Source: an uncultured Bacteroidia bacterium
GTDB taxonomy: Bacteria > Bacteroidota > Bacteroidia > Bacteroidales > ML635J-15
Length of the DNA stretch: 64,000 bases
Direction: 5' to 3'
Assembly: GCA_902791865.1 (NCBI GenBank)
Contig: CADAXK010000015.1
Span: 1-64,000 of the forward strand
Below the pieces are notes generated by a model. The model saw only the letters and a list, made by a program, of their open reading frames with translations, searched no databases and was not told the origin of the DNA. Below are positions 54,431 through 63,999 of this stretch, piece by piece; the first letter of the stretch is position 1; each line of letters opens with the position of its first letter. Made by a program: the position numbers and the translations under genes.

Positions 54431-55156
54431 CTAGTCGTTGCCAAACACTTCGTTCAGCACTTTAAGCGACTTTATTTCCGATAGGTTCTCTGTGTGAATT
54501 TTGTAGTATTCAAGCATCTGTCTGATGATTTCCTTTCGGTATGCGTATGGGATTGTCATGTTGCCAGTTTCGTATGATGCGCTAAGGATTGTTGAGAAAG
54601 CAAGGCTTAGCTGTCGGTCAAACGATTCCTCCTCGGAGGTAAAAAACGGCAGGAACATTCCTTCGCGTGAGTTGAAATATGGCGTTTCGGTGCAATAGTT
54701 GTTTGTTATCTCGAAGCCGAGAAGCCGTGCAAACTCCTTTAGGAAAATTATGTGCAGGTTTACTATGTTGTTGTTAGAGATTTCTATTGCCTCGATTGTG
54801 CTTCTGAAGAATTGATATAGTGCTGTATTTTGTTCCTCTTCCTTTACCATTTTCATAATTACTTCGGCGATGAACTGCGATATGCATATTCTTACCACGT
54901 CGCTGTCGATGGCGGTAGGGCTTTTTACAAGCTCGCAGTACGACATACCTTGTACAGAGCGTGTGTCCTTTAGCCGAAGTTCTGTGCGGACAATATTCAG
55001 TGGTGCAAAAATGTTTGCCTTTTGTCCTGCTTTGCGGGTAGATGTCCTAGCCAGTACCGAAATTTTTCCGCATGCTTCGCTGAACATGTTTACCACAAAC
55101 GAGTTGTCGGTGTATTTTATGCGGTTGAGGATTATGGCTTCGGTAGGGATGAGCAT
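54431..55156 (-). CDS. recO: DNA repair protein RecO
   Basis: This is the 241-residue RecF-pathway mediator that helps load RecA onto SSB-coated single-stranded DNA. The N-terminal OB fold begins TEAIILNRIKYTDNSFVVNM and continues GKISVLARTSTRKAG and LRLKDTRSVQGMSYCELV, all typical of RecO. The C-terminal part is helical, with FLKEFARLLGFEI and the late FNSREGMFLPF segment. The four zinc-binding Cys of some RecO proteins are not present. Length is normal. Flanks on both sides are repeat-bearing gaps, so it is probably monocistronic. Confidence 0.93.
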   Translation of the reverse strand: MLIPTEAIILNRIKYTDNSFVVNMFSEACGKISVLARTSTRKAGQKANIFAPLNIVRTELRLKDTRSVQGMSYCELVKSPTAIDSDVVRICISQFIAEVIMKMVKEEEQNTALYQFFRSTIEAIEISNNNIVNLHIIFLKEFARLLGFEITNNYCTETPYFNSREGMFLPFFTSEEESFDRQLSLAFSTILSASYETGNMTIPYAYRKEIIRQMLEYYKIHTENLSEIKSLKVLNEVFGND

Positions 55157-55181
55157 GGCGAAGGTTTTTGTGTTTCAATGG

Positions 55182-55233
55182 GCTAACGCCCGTTTCTATG
55201 TTTCTGAGTTTCGGGACGATGCATGCATCGTCC
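55182..55233. repeat. Repeat cluster with GGGCTAACGCCC hairpin and GGACGATGCATGCATCGTCC palindrome
   Basis: ATGGGCTAACGCCCGTTTCT is followed by TGTTTCTGAGTTTC and by the perfect 20-bp palindrome GGACGATGCATGCATCGTCC (55214-55233). The first two words recur in the reverse order at 5221-5260, next to a different palindrome. Confidence 0.8.
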
Positions 55234-55309
55234 GAATGATTTATTAAGAGTGTCCTTGTGGACAGAAATCTGACAAATACTTTTCAAATTTAACAAATTT
55301 GCACTAATG

Positions 55310-55368
55310 CTTGTCAGATTCTTCATTGTCAATTATTCATTATCCATTATAAATTGTAAATTATCCAT
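55310..55368. repeat. AT-rich short-word repeat
   Basis: Words TCAATTATTCATTATCCATT, ATAAATTGTAAATTATCCATT repeat just past the porZ stop. Sequences of this kind are common between Bacteroidales genes and resemble the AT-rich half of arrays A, C and D. Confidence 0.5.
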
Positions 55369-57719
55369 TATTTCAGAAAAATGATTTTAGTCGTTGATTT
55401 CTGTTCTCCTATTTCGGTAGATGCGAATACAACATAAACACCTGATGCAACGCGGTTTCCGTTTAGATTTCGTCCATCCCATACTAATTGTCCGCCTGTT
55501 GCTCGTGCCTCATATACGATGTTGCCCGATATGTCGGCAATCTTAACAATGGAGCCTGCGACAAGACCTCTTATTGTGACGGGACCATCGTAGTCGGACT
55601 TTACAGGATTTGGGAATGCGTATATTTCATCGTATGTTTCGAATCCTTCGGTGGCGGATCCACGATACGAAATTATGCCTTGTGGAGTGGCGAAGAATAC
55701 ATCGCCAGTTTCTGGCACTATGCTTATGCATAGGATGTTGTCACTAGGAATTGGACTATTCTGCGTATTGAAATGGTGTATTGTTTCTATTCCGTCGGCA
55801 CTTGTATAGTATACACCTCCGTTTTGCGTGCCAAACCATTTGCAGTTGGCACCATCGACACTTATTGATGTGACAACATCTGCCGACAGCAGTATGTCGG
55901 CATTGTCGGTGCCGTCGTTGCGGGGTACTTTTATCTGTCTGCCACGAAATGTTCCGCTTTCGAACACCTTGTCGGGATTGTAGTAAACCACAACGCCCTT
56001 TGCCGTTCCTACCCAAATGTATCCGTTTTTATCTTCGGCAATGGAGTATATGTCGTTGCTTACAAGTTCTCCTTCCTCGTTCATTACGCTTAAGTGTTTA
56101 TAGTGGTCGTCGGATGTATTTTCTGGGGTTCCGTTGTCGTCAAAAACGAACAATCCTCCGTACTGTCCTATAACTAGCCATTTTTGTCCGGAACTTGTGA
56201 TAATCATTGATTTTATGTTGCGGTCCATGTCGGGAAACGAAAATGCAGTCCATTTTCCATCGGGGGTCATTCGATGAAGGCATTTTGCGGATAGGGAATT
56301 TGTTACCCATAGATTTCCATCTGCATCGTATACGGCGCTTCCGGCTCTTATCCAGTCAGTATCGTCAATAAATATAAAGGAACTGTTTTCGGTGTTGTGT
56401 ATTTTGTAGAACTGGTTATTACGAAATTCTATTAGACCTTTAACCCAGGAACTTAAAAAGAAGTGTGAGTCGTCTTTGGGGTCTATGGTTACATTTACAA
56501 GATCACTTGCACCCAATAGTTCAGGGATATCGTTTGCTGATCGAGTAGTCCATTCATAGTTTTTGTATTCATACATTGTAGGGAATGTCCATGTCGGTGT
56601 ATATGAAGCATTGTATGCTCCTCTTACCGCTATTGTTTTCGATTTCGAGGATGATAAGTAGAATACATTATTTAGGCTTGGCGAGTTGATTTTTAAAAGA
56701 TCACCGCCACCTTCTGCATTTACAAGCCAGCCAAGTCCATTGATGCGGTCGGCTATCCATATTTTTGTTCCAGCTATTGCTGTGTTGTTAGCATATATAG
56801 GAATCCAATTATCCTGGGTTCTGTATTCCCTATTTTCATTTATTTGCTCAAGGTTTGTGTTGTATGTGTATATTGGACCGTCGGTTGAGCAGAGCAATAT
56901 TTCATCGTTACATGACATTGAGGTGGTCGAATTCATTTCGTTCATTACATGGTTCCACGAATTTCCATCGTATGCCATTATGGTATCGCAGTTCCTTTCT
57001 GTGCTATTGTAGTTAGCAAGCAGTTTTCCTGCAAACCATTTTACACAGTTGTAGTTTTTCCCTTTCATCCAAATGTTTGGTGATGTGCTATCTATGTCGG
57101 TGAGAACCTGCCAGTTGGAAAAATTTACCAGGTTGTCGGAAAGATTACCATGAAATATGCCAGTTGTGCTGGCTACATATATGTCGTCGTTGTGGTTGGT
57201 CATATCATTCACCTGAACGTATGAGCCATTGTTGCCAATAAACCAGGTTTCACTGATTTCCATTCGTTCAAGGTTAAGCTTTACTATTCCGAAATCGCAG
57301 CCAAGATAAGCGATGCCGTCGATGGTTATTATTGAATTTATTGATTTGCTGCTATTTATTGACTTTTTCTTTATGTCGTTGATGTTTATTATTTCGTTTC
57401 CGCGTAGAATGTCAATATTTCCATTTGAATAACCGATAATCACGCTTTGAGTTTTTTTGTCGTATTCGATTCCTCTTGGAGTTATATCTGATAGCACATT
57501 GAATCTGTTGAGCCGTTCAATTTCTTCAGACTTGCTATCGTATTTTATGATTCCACATTCCGAAATCAAGTATGCGGTTTCGTCAACAACTATTACTTTT
57601 TTGCCGTTATTATATGAGAAATGGTCCTGCCATTGTCCGACAGCGACCTGTGCCGATGTGATAATGGATGTTATCAGGAAAAAAAGTGTGGCGCTTATGT
57701 ATTCGATTTTATTCATCAT
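55368..57719 (-). CDS. porZ: Type IX secretion system component PorZ
   Basis: This is a 783-residue exported protein (signal peptide ending ITSAQ). Its length and architecture fit PorZ of Porphyromonas gingivalis (776 residues): two seven-bladed beta-propellers and a C-terminal domain. The start of the mature protein ([16 protein letters not shown]) and [20 protein letters not shown] match the PorZ N-terminal propeller. Later blades read [15 protein letters not shown] and [15 protein letters not shown]. The end ([38 protein letters not shown]) is the CTD-like domain. PorZ takes part in handing LPS to the PorU sortase. It overlaps rdgB by 4 bases (ATGA). Confidence 0.9.
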   Translation of the reverse strand: MMNKIEYISATLFFLITSIITSAQVAVGQWQDHFSYNNGKKVIVVDETAYLISECGIIKYDSKSEEIERLNRFNVLSDITPRGIEYDKKTQSVIIGYSNGNIDILRGNEIININDIKKKSINSSKSINSIITIDGIAYLGCDFGIVKLNLERMEISETWFIGNNGSYVQVNDMTNHNDDIYVASTTGIFHGNLSDNLVNFSNWQVLTDIDSTSPNIWMKGKNYNCVKWFAGKLLANYNSTERNCDTIMAYDGNSWNHVMNEMNSTTSMSCNDEILLCSTDGPIYTYNTNLEQINENREYRTQDNWIPIYANNTAIAGTKIWIADRINGLGWLVNAEGGGDLLKINSPSLNNVFYLSSSKSKTIAVRGAYNASYTPTWTFPTMYEYKNYEWTTRSANDIPELLGASDLVNVTIDPKDDSHFFLSSWVKGLIEFRNNQFYKIHNTENSSFIFIDDTDWIRAGSAVYDADGNLWVTNSLSAKCLHRMTPDGKWTAFSFPDMDRNIKSMIITSSGQKWLVIGQYGGLFVFDDNGTPENTSDDHYKHLSVMNEEGELVSNDIYSIAEDKNGYIWVGTAKGVVVYYNPDKVFESGTFRGRQIKVPRNDGTDNADILLSADVVTSISVDGANCKWFGTQNGGVYYTSADGIETIHHFNTQNSPIPSDNILCISIVPETGDVFFATPQGIISYRGSATEGFETYDEIYAFPNPVKSDYDGPVTIRGLVAGSIVKIADISGNIVYEARATGGQLVWDGRNLNGNRVASGVYVVFASTEIGEQKSTTKIIFLK

Positions 57720-58297
57720 TCTTGGTGTTCTTTTAGATATGCTGCCATTTTTTTTGCTGCATTGCCTCGGTGGCTGATTTTGTTTTTAATTTCGGCTGGG
57801 AGTTCGGCAAAGGTTTCGGAGTATCCGTCGGGAAGAAATACTGGGTCGTAGCCAAAGCCGTTGTGCCCGCGATATTCCTCGATGATACGACCTTTTACTT
57901 CACCTTCAAATATATGTTCCTTGTTGTTTAGAATCAGTGCGATTGCTGTTCTGAACCTTGCCTTGCGGTTTTCGTGTCCTTTCATATTGGCGAGCAGTTT
58001 TGCAATGTTGTCGTCGAAAGTTGGGTGTTCGCCAGCATATCGAGCCGAATAAACTCCTGGTTCTCCGTTGAGGCATTCCACTTCGAGGCCCGTATCGTCG
58101 GCGAAGCAGTTGAGTCCATACTTATCATGTATATATCTTGCCTTTTGCAGAGCATTGCCTTCTATAGTGTCCTGTTCTTCGGGGATTTCGTCGTGGCAGT
58201 TGATATCTGCAAGCGACAGTATTTCAATGTCGTTGCCAAGAATTCCTCTCATTTCTTCGAGTTTATGCTTGTTGTTGCTTGCAAGAACGAGTTTCAT
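57716..58297 (-). CDS. rdgB: Non-canonical purine NTP pyrophosphatase RdgB/HAM1
   Basis: This 193-residue enzyme hydrolyses dITP, ITP and XTP to monophosphates, keeping them out of DNA and RNA. The family signature [14 protein letters not shown] is at the N-terminus. [20 protein letters not shown] (metal-binding Asp pair), [22 protein letters not shown] and the C-terminal [10 protein letters not shown] follow in standard order. Length is normal. It overlaps porZ by 4 bases and starts one base after the upstream unknown gene, so it is in the middle of the envelope operon. Confidence 0.97.
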   Translation of the reverse strand: MKLVLASNNKHKLEEMRGILGNDIEILSLADINCHDEIPEEQDTIEGNALQKARYIHDKYGLNCFADDTGLEVECLNGEPGVYSARYAGEHPTFDDNIAKLLANMKGHENRKARFRTAIALILNNKEHIFEGEVKGRIIEEYRGHNGFGYDPVFLPDGYSETFAELPAEIKNKISHRGNAAKKMAAYLKEHQE

Positions 58298-58298
58298 A

Positions 58299-59120
58299 TT
58301 AATTGAATTTTATTTTCTTTAAAATTTGACGCATTATATCGGGAAAGTATTGGTTTACGATACGTTCCTTGTCGTCTTCATAAATTGGCACTTTGGTGCT
58401 GGCGTAGTTTCCAGAAATAAATTCTCCGTTGGTGTTGTATATGCTGAAATGCACGCGCATAAGCCGTTGTACATTCCTTTGTCCGCTGATGTATGGGTCG
58501 CGGTAGTCGGTCTTTATGTCGAACTGATTGATGAACAGGAAGTAATCAATGTTTCTTCGGCTAGCGATTTCTTTAAGCACTTCGGGTTGACCGATTATTA
58601 TATGCAGATACATGTCGTCGGTTTGTTGTTTGCGACCAACGAGTTCACCATTTTGCATTCCAGGACGGGCGTTTCGCATTTCCTCTTCGCGTTGCTTGCG
58701 TCTTGCTTCTTCCAATTTTTCGGCTCTTTTTTTCGCAAGAGCCCCCATGTTCTCTGTGTCTAGTTCTAATTCGGCAAGTCGCAATTCGTACGACATTGTG
58801 GTATATAGTCCCGAAATATCGGCTTCATCCTCGCGGGTATTGTTTTTAAGCAGGTCAACAACTTCACACGAATCGTTTAGCGCATTGGTCAGTTGCAAAT
58901 TCAGCTGGTAGCGGAAATATTCCATAATCTCGTCGTGTGTAAGTCTGTCGCGTCTTGCGATGTCGGCTGTGGCATCGTTGAAGTATATCCTTTCGTCGAA
59001 TGGGACTAACAGCACTCTTTTCTGCCTGTTGTACCTGCTGTTGAAATCAAGGTATTCCTGTCCGTATGTTATTGTTACGGAAGAAATTACAGCAAGCATT
59101 ATGAAAATAATACGTTTCAT
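58299..59120 (-). CDS. Exported protein of unknown function with coiled coil
   Basis: This 273-residue protein has a signal peptide ([20 protein letters not shown]) and no lipobox. An N-terminal mixed region ([20 protein letters not shown]) recalls the first strand of periplasmic lipoproteins that form secretion-type complexes, but no family can be named. A charged coiled coil covers about 125-150 ([19 protein letters not shown]), followed by a beta-rich C-terminal domain ([19 protein letters not shown]). It sits one base from both rseP and rdgB. Its position next to porZ suggests an envelope role (inference). Confidence 0.7.
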   Translation of the reverse strand: MKRIIFIMLAVISSVTITYGQEYLDFNSRYNRQKRVLLVPFDERIYFNDATADIARRDRLTHDEIMEYFRYQLNLQLTNALNDSCEVVDLLKNNTREDEADISGLYTTMSYELRLAELELDTENMGALAKKRAEKLEEARRKQREEEMRNARPGMQNGELVGRKQQTDDMYLHIIIGQPEVLKEIASRRNIDYFLFINQFDIKTDYRDPYISGQRNVQRLMRVHFSIYNTNGEFISGNYASTKVPIYEDDKERIVNQYFPDIMRQILKKIKFN

Positions 59121-59121
59121 T

Positions 59122-60510
59122 TTAGAAAAGGTTTAGTATGTCGTTAAAGATTATGAATACCATGAGTATTAGCAAAATAATCAGTCCGATTCTTTGTATT
59201 ATGTCGAGGGCCTTGTTTGGCAGTTTACGACGTGTAATTGCCTCGATTGCCAGAAGCAGTACATGTCCGCCGTCTAAAGCAGGAATAGGCAGTATGTTCA
59301 TGAATGCAAGGATAATGGAAATTATTCCTGTCAGTTTCCAGAATCTTGCCCAATCCCATATTGGTCCGTACACTTTTGCTATGCCTATAGGTCCTTGCAG
59401 GCTTTCGCGTGCGCTTTCCTTTCCGCTGAAAATCAGGCCGAAGCCTTTTATATTGGCGTAAAGAGTTTCCATAGCATCGCGCCAGCCGTACTTCATTGCG
59501 CTTGCAAGCGTGTAGTTCCTTGTCTCGTACTGTGGTTGCTTTACAAAAACGCCTATTTTGCCTGTGCTGTCGATTTCCACAGGTGCGGTGTATTCGCTAC
59601 CATTGGATGAAAGAACAAAATCGAGCTGGCGGCCTTTGTTGTGATTGAGCAGGTCGCGCATCTGTCCGAAACTTTGGACTTCCACATTGTCAATTTTCAG
59701 CAATCGCGAATTCGCTTTGATTCCAGCCTTGTCTGCCGACATTCCACTTACTACGCTGTCGATGAACACTTCGTGGTTCGACAGGTCGAACAGCATTCCT
59801 CCGCTTTTCATGTACGAGTACAGCGTATCAGGAATTTCGATTTCCTTGCGATAGCCATTGCGGTCAACGGTTATTGAGTTGGCAAAGAACAGTTTGGCAG
59901 AAAAGACATCTTCGTAGCGTTCCACATCGTTGCCGTTTATAGCGACAATCTTGTCGCCAGCCTCAAATCCAAGGAAGCGACCATATTCGGATGGATAAAT
60001 GCCTTCGGTAACATTTTCGACAGGAAGATATGCCTTGGTAAATGCGAGATGCGAAAATCCAAGAATCAGCACAGCGGCAATCACATTCATGGTCACACCG
60101 CCAATCATTATTATCAGTCGCTGCCATGCTGGTTTGGTGCGGAATTCCCATGGTTTCGGTTCTGCAGGTAGTTGGTCTGACGATGTGGTTTCGTCAACCA
60201 TTCCGTCGATTGCACAGTAGCCACCAAGCGGGAAGTATCCGATGCCCCATTCGGTTGATGTTTCGTCTTCTTCGTATTCCTTTGGAGCATTGCGGCTAAA
60301 CCAACTGAATATCCACTTGCCGTTTACCTTTTTTGCGCGGAACAATGCAAAAGTCGGTGCGGTGAAGAACATTGGAAAGTCGAAAAATAGATAGAACTTC
60401 TTTACTCTTACGCCAAAAGCCTTTGCTGCAAGGTAATGTCCAAACTCATGTATGACAACCAATAGCGAAAGCGCCAAAAGCAATTGTACGGTCATTGTAA
60501 GTGCTCCCAT
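59122..60510 (-). CDS. rseP: Site-2 protease RseP (membrane zinc metalloprotease)
   Basis: This 462-residue inner-membrane protease cleaves transmembrane substrates such as anti-sigma factors within the membrane. The zinc site HEFGH is at residues 21-25 in the first helix. The third ligand lies in LPIPALDGGHVLLL near the C-terminus. Two PDZ-like segments lie between (FLGFEAGDKIVAINGNDVE and SADKAGIKANSRLLKIDNVEV). Length is normal for Bacteroidetes. It lies 12 bases after the LysM-receptor gene and one base before the next gene. Whether it processes an anti-sigma factor here is unknown. Confidence 0.95.
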   Translation of the reverse strand: MGALTMTVQLLLALSLLVVIHEFGHYLAAKAFGVRVKKFYLFFDFPMFFTAPTFALFRAKKVNGKWIFSWFSRNAPKEYEEDETSTEWGIGYFPLGGYCAIDGMVDETTSSDQLPAEPKPWEFRTKPAWQRLIIMIGGVTMNVIAAVLILGFSHLAFTKAYLPVENVTEGIYPSEYGRFLGFEAGDKIVAINGNDVERYEDVFSAKLFFANSITVDRNGYRKEIEIPDTLYSYMKSGGMLFDLSNHEVFIDSVVSGMSADKAGIKANSRLLKIDNVEVQSFGQMRDLLNHNKGRQLDFVLSSNGSEYTAPVEIDSTGKIGVFVKQPQYETRNYTLASAMKYGWRDAMETLYANIKGFGLIFSGKESARESLQGPIGIAKVYGPIWDWARFWKLTGIISIILAFMNILPIPALDGGHVLLLAIEAITRRKLPNKALDIIQRIGLIILLILMVFIIFNDILNLF

Positions 60511-60522
60511 TGTCCTTCAGTT

Positions 60523-62460
60523 TTATTTGTTGTTTGAATTTTCGGTTGTCGGATATACGATGGAGAAAGAATAGTCCTTTTGTATGGAGTAGATGTAAAC
60601 ATCCTTGTTGCTGTACGATTTAGTGTTGTATCCGCTGGCGCTTACATATTGTCTTTTTCCGCCAAGTCCTTCCTGTACAAAGTTCTGGTCTAAAATGCTT
60701 GTGAAATTTTTCCCAGCCTTCTGTAGCAGAGGAATGAAATAGTTGATTGCATCGGCAGCGATGTATGCGTCGGTGTTTGGCTCGCAGAGGAATGCGCTGT
60801 GGAATTTGCTTATGAACGACTTGACATCCATGTTCTTGTAGTTTATGCTTATGTTGGAATAGTAAGCGAATCTTACTTCTGCATAATAGTTAGGATCGAT
60901 GCTTTCGTAGTTCATAATCTTCGGGTCGGCGATGAGGATTATCTTATTGTCCTCGCAGAGTTTGAAAACTTGAGTGAGCACCCTTGTAATTGCCATTTCG
61001 TTTTCGAATGTCACTACAATCAGGTTTTCTTTTCCTTTCTGCAATGCGCTTCCAATGGCTTCGATGCTACTGCCGTTGAAATTCAATTCTGTGGCTTCTA
61101 CACCTGCGTTCTGCATGGCTTCGAGGTATTTTGCCGAAGATGATTTTGATTCATCGGAAGTTCCCTTTATAATCAGTGCGTTGCAGTTGCCAATCTGTGC
61201 GGCATACTTGGCGACTTCGTTGCGGATGTCTTGTTTGCTTGGGTTAAGCATGATGTTGTTGGGGTAGTTTTTTAGTACGCTTTCGTCGGTTATGAACGGC
61301 AGAAGCATTGGTATGCCGAGGTTGAGTGAATTCAAGTAATCGACTTGGCTCTTGTATGCAGGACCTATTATCATGTCAACGTTGTCGAGTTTTCCGCCGT
61401 CAATCATTTCGGTAAGTATTGTGTTGTCCTTTCCGATATCGTATGTCTTGAATGTTATATGTATGTCCTCGTGCCTGAAATTTTCGAGAGCGACAAGGCA
61501 TCCCGAATAGAAATCTACAGCTCTTTCGGTTGCGGTGCGTATCTTTTGTGGAACTTTACGTTTTTCCTGGTTGGCAAGGTCACGAAGGTTGGCGCTAGTC
61601 TCGAACGACATCAGCAATGCCACTGTGAAATTTTTCTTGTCTGTGTAGATGGATGCAGAATCAGGCTCTTCGGTTTCCAGATCGTTGTTTTTCACAGGGC
61701 GGACATTATTTGTTTGTTCGTTTTCAGTGTCGTCATTGTCGGTGTTTGCAACAGGACGAACTGTAGGAGTGTTAGTTTCGCTTTCTGCCTGTTTGCGAGG
61801 TATGCGTATTGTTTCGCCTATTGACAGAGGACGGTCGGCTAGGTTTGGGTTTTCGGCTACAAGTTCGTCAAGGCTGGTTTCGTACTTCTTGGTAATTTTG
61901 TATAGGGTTTCGCCTTTTTCTACTGTGTGGTAAATGTATTTGGTTTCGTCGCGAGGTCTTACGATGGGAGTAGGCTTTGTTTCTTCTTCGGGTTTTACTG
62001 TCGCAGTATTTTCTTCTGTTTTTTCCTTTATGGGGAAGTATATTTCATCGCCGGCCTTTATGCTTTCGTTACGGCTCAATTTTGGATTGGCATCGTAGAA
62101 TTCCTTTTCGGTGGTATTGAAGCGTTTGAGTAGCGAGTATAGAGTTTCGCCTTTCTTTACCATGTAAACAATGTACTTGCCGTCCTTTGATATTTCGTTT
62201 TCAATTGGAATCTTTATAATCTGACCTATTGACAGTGTTCCGGTCTGCAATTCGGGGTTGACATTAAGGACATCCTTTTCCTTTACAGAATACGCCTTGC
62301 ATATTGAGTACAATGTTTGTCCTTGCTGAACTGTGTGCAAGTAGAACTTTTGTCCGTTTTCGAGGACTTTTTCCTGTGAAATTTCAATGTTTACTTGTGC
62401 CGTTGCACCGCAAACGGCAAAAATTGCAGGAATGAGGAGTATTATGATTCGTTTAAGCAT
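60523..62460 (-). CDS. LysM protein with periplasmic ligand-binding (ABC receptor-type) domain
   Basis: This is a 645-residue exported protein with signal peptide (ending VCGATAQ). Three LysM domains lie in the first about 215 residues: HTVQQGQTLYSICKAYSV, YMVKKGETLYSLLKRFNT and HTVEKGETLYKITKKYET. A low-complexity acidic linker of repeated PTVRPVANTDNDD and NVRPVKNNDLE type follows. The last about 370 residues resemble a type 1 periplasmic binding protein (FTVALLMSFETSANL, YSGCLVALENFRHEDIHITFKTYD read in parts, DMIIGPAYKSQVDYLN). Combining LysM with a receptor fold is known from Bacteroidales; it may sense or hold a wall-linked ligand. It is second in the envelope operon. Confidence 0.85.
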   Translation of the reverse strand: MLKRIIILLIPAIFAVCGATAQVNIEISQEKVLENGQKFYLHTVQQGQTLYSICKAYSVKEKDVLNVNPELQTGTLSIGQIIKIPIENEISKDGKYIVYMVKKGETLYSLLKRFNTTEKEFYDANPKLSRNESIKAGDEIYFPIKEKTEENTATVKPEEETKPTPIVRPRDETKYIYHTVEKGETLYKITKKYETSLDELVAENPNLADRPLSIGETIRIPRKQAESETNTPTVRPVANTDNDDTENEQTNNVRPVKNNDLETEEPDSASIYTDKKNFTVALLMSFETSANLRDLANQEKRKVPQKIRTATERAVDFYSGCLVALENFRHEDIHITFKTYDIGKDNTILTEMIDGGKLDNVDMIIGPAYKSQVDYLNSLNLGIPMLLPFITDESVLKNYPNNIMLNPSKQDIRNEVAKYAAQIGNCNALIIKGTSDESKSSSAKYLEAMQNAGVEATELNFNGSSIEAIGSALQKGKENLIVVTFENEMAITRVLTQVFKLCEDNKIILIADPKIMNYESIDPNYYAEVRFAYYSNISINYKNMDVKSFISKFHSAFLCEPNTDAYIAADAINYFIPLLQKAGKNFTSILDQNFVQEGLGGKRQYVSASGYNTKSYSNKDVYIYSIQKDYSFSIVYPTTENSNNK

Positions 62461-62468
62461 CTCGATTG

Positions 62469-63536
62469 TTATTTATCTTTCTTGTCTCTTAATTTTGATT
62501 TGTATTCGTCGTAGTATTTTTGCAGATCAACATTTTTGTTTAGCATGTCATCTCCGAAATATGTCAGCAGTTTCTCGATGGTTGTGTATGATGAGAATCC
62601 GCGTTGCACGAACAATGGATGGGTTGCGTTCTCATCAAAAATCACGAAAGCGGGAATCCTGTAGTCGGGGTGAAGCAACGACAGCACAAGCTGGTGAGGG
62701 TACTGCACTTGCTTGGTTTCGTTTACGAATGCCTTGCCTGCAATTGTCAGCGTATCGGCAATATCGTAAGGTATTTTAGCTGCATAGAAGTTTTTGTTTA
62801 TATAGTCGGCAATGACTTTTTCCTTGAACGAACCACCGAGCATTATCTTACTGCTTGAGTTCCAGTCGGAATAAATGTAGAGCAGGAGTTTCTTCGGCTG
62901 TGTTTTCATTTTTTCTACAGCCTTGTTGAAGTCCATCCAGTCGATAGTGCCGTTGAACATTTCTATTGTGTCGAGTTCTGGACGGAAGGCGGCGTTGAAG
63001 CATTGCATGTATTCGTCCCATGCGCTGTATTTGTTGATTCTTTCGGCAAAATATATTAATAAAGGTTCAAAGTTTTCTACTGTCATAAACCCGGGCACAG
63101 GAGCAATGTTGCCTTCGAAGTCGATGAAAACCGTTGACGGATACGACATTCGTCCGCTTAGTAGCATTTGTGCAAGCATGTGCGATGAGCGGTTGCCAAT
63201 CTGCGGATTTATGAAGGGCTTGAGTTCTGTGACTTTTTCGCCAGTTTTCTCATCGGTGTGCTTTACGGGGAACATTATAGTGTCGGTGGTTTCGGCATTG
63301 AATTTTACAGGGTAGAAGTTGGCGTTTATGTATGCTGCCAGTTCGGGGTTGCTGAAAGTTTCGGCATCCATCTTCTTGCACCATCCGCACCAGTCGGTGT
63401 ACATGTCAATCATTACCGTCTTGGGCATCGAGTCCTGCTTGCGCATGGCTTCTTCTATGCCCATCCATTTTATCTGTGCAGTAACGACTTGTGCGCCACA
63501 GATAACCGCTATTATAATGAACAAGACCTTTTTCAT
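62469..63536 (-). CDS. Exported protein with two thioredoxin-like domains, second lacking cysteines
   Basis: This is a 355-residue protein with a signal peptide (MKKVLFIIIAVICGAQVVTA). The first thioredoxin-like domain has the redox motif Cys50-Gly-Trp-Cys53 in MYTDWCGWCKKMDAETF and the cis-Pro region SYPSTVFID. A second domain begins LLLYIYSDWNSSSKIMLGG: the same frame, but Ser and Asn replace both cysteines, so it is not redox active. The pattern suggests a duplicated DsbD-gamma/thioredoxin_7-type fold. It is the first gene of the operon running to porZ, with a -7 element at 63556-63563. Confidence 0.88.
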   Translation of the reverse strand: MKKVLFIIIAVICGAQVVTAQIKWMGIEEAMRKQDSMPKTVMIDMYTDWCGWCKKMDAETFSNPELAAYINANFYPVKFNAETTDTIMFPVKHTDEKTGEKVTELKPFINPQIGNRSSHMLAQMLLSGRMSYPSTVFIDFEGNIAPVPGFMTVENFEPLLIYFAERINKYSAWDEYMQCFNAAFRPELDTIEMFNGTIDWMDFNKAVEKMKTQPKKLLLYIYSDWNSSSKIMLGGSFKEKVIADYINKNFYAAKIPYDIADTLTIAGKAFVNETKQVQYPHQLVLSLLHPDYRIPAFVIFDENATHPLFVQRGFSSYTTIEKLLTYFGDDMLNKNVDLQKYYDEYKSKLRDKKDK

Positions 63537-63555
63537 CTCATAAAAATTTAAACTG

Positions 63556-63586
63556 CAAATATACGAAACTATCCGTTTATAAACGG
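63556..63586 (-). promoter_or_regulatory. Promoter of the envelope operon with an overlapping palindrome
   Basis: The minus strand has a -7 element TATATTTG (63556-63563) 20 bases before the start codon. In the -33 region lies a perfect 14-bp palindrome CCGTTTATAAACGG (63573-63586), a candidate operator. No TTTG is seen at -33, which fits regulated transcription (inference). Confidence 0.4.
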
Positions 63587-63644
63587 TATTGTAACCTTAA
63601 AATTATTTTAATGAAAAATTAGTCTTGCAATGTCCGTGCCGAAA

Positions 63645-63785
63645 AGGGGCTTGAAGGCTTGCTGTCTCACAGGCTAACAGTCTCACAGGCTAACAGTCTC
63701 ACAGGCTTGCGGACAGAAAGACCGGCCTTCTGCTTGACTGACCTTCTGCTGGACTTTTGCCTTCTCTTCTTTTAGCCCAATATCT
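63645..63785. repeat. Intergenic repeat array E with exact 16-bp tandem units
   Basis: TCTCACAGGCTAACAG occurs twice in exact tandem (63665-63680, 63681-63696) and begins a third unit that diverges after TCTCACAGGCT. TTGAAGGCTT precedes them, and CTTCTGCTTGACTGACCTTC and TTCTTTTAGCCCAATA follow. It belongs to the same family as arrays A-D. Confidence 0.8.
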
Positions 63786-63819
63786 GTTGGCTAAAGGTTG
63801 ATGTTTGTGGTGATGAATG

Positions 63820-63999
63820 CTATCTTTTCTTGCATTTGTAAGAAGTGCTACCGCTGGCTCCTGGACTATAAGTTTGACCTATTTGAATTATTAGGCTATC
63901 GCTGGAAAAAGATCCAACATTTATCCTAATGTTTTTTAGCGTACCGTCTGTTTTTACATAATAGAACATTGCTTCCGGATTGTCTGTTATTTCTTCAAT
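63820..63999 (-). CDS. C-terminal part of an unknown protein (cut by right edge)
   Basis: An open frame enters from the right edge and ends with TAG at 63820-63822, giving 59 residues: it begins IEEITDNPEAMFYYVKTDG and ends SGSTSYKCKKR. The composition (NVGSFSSDSLIIQIGQTYS) looks like a beta-rich secreted protein or lipoprotein. No family is recognised from this piece. It has no start in the window. Confidence 0.5.
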   Translation of the reverse strand: MEEITDNPEAMFYYVKTDGTLKNIRINVGSFSSDSLIIQIGQTYSPGASGSTSYKCKKR

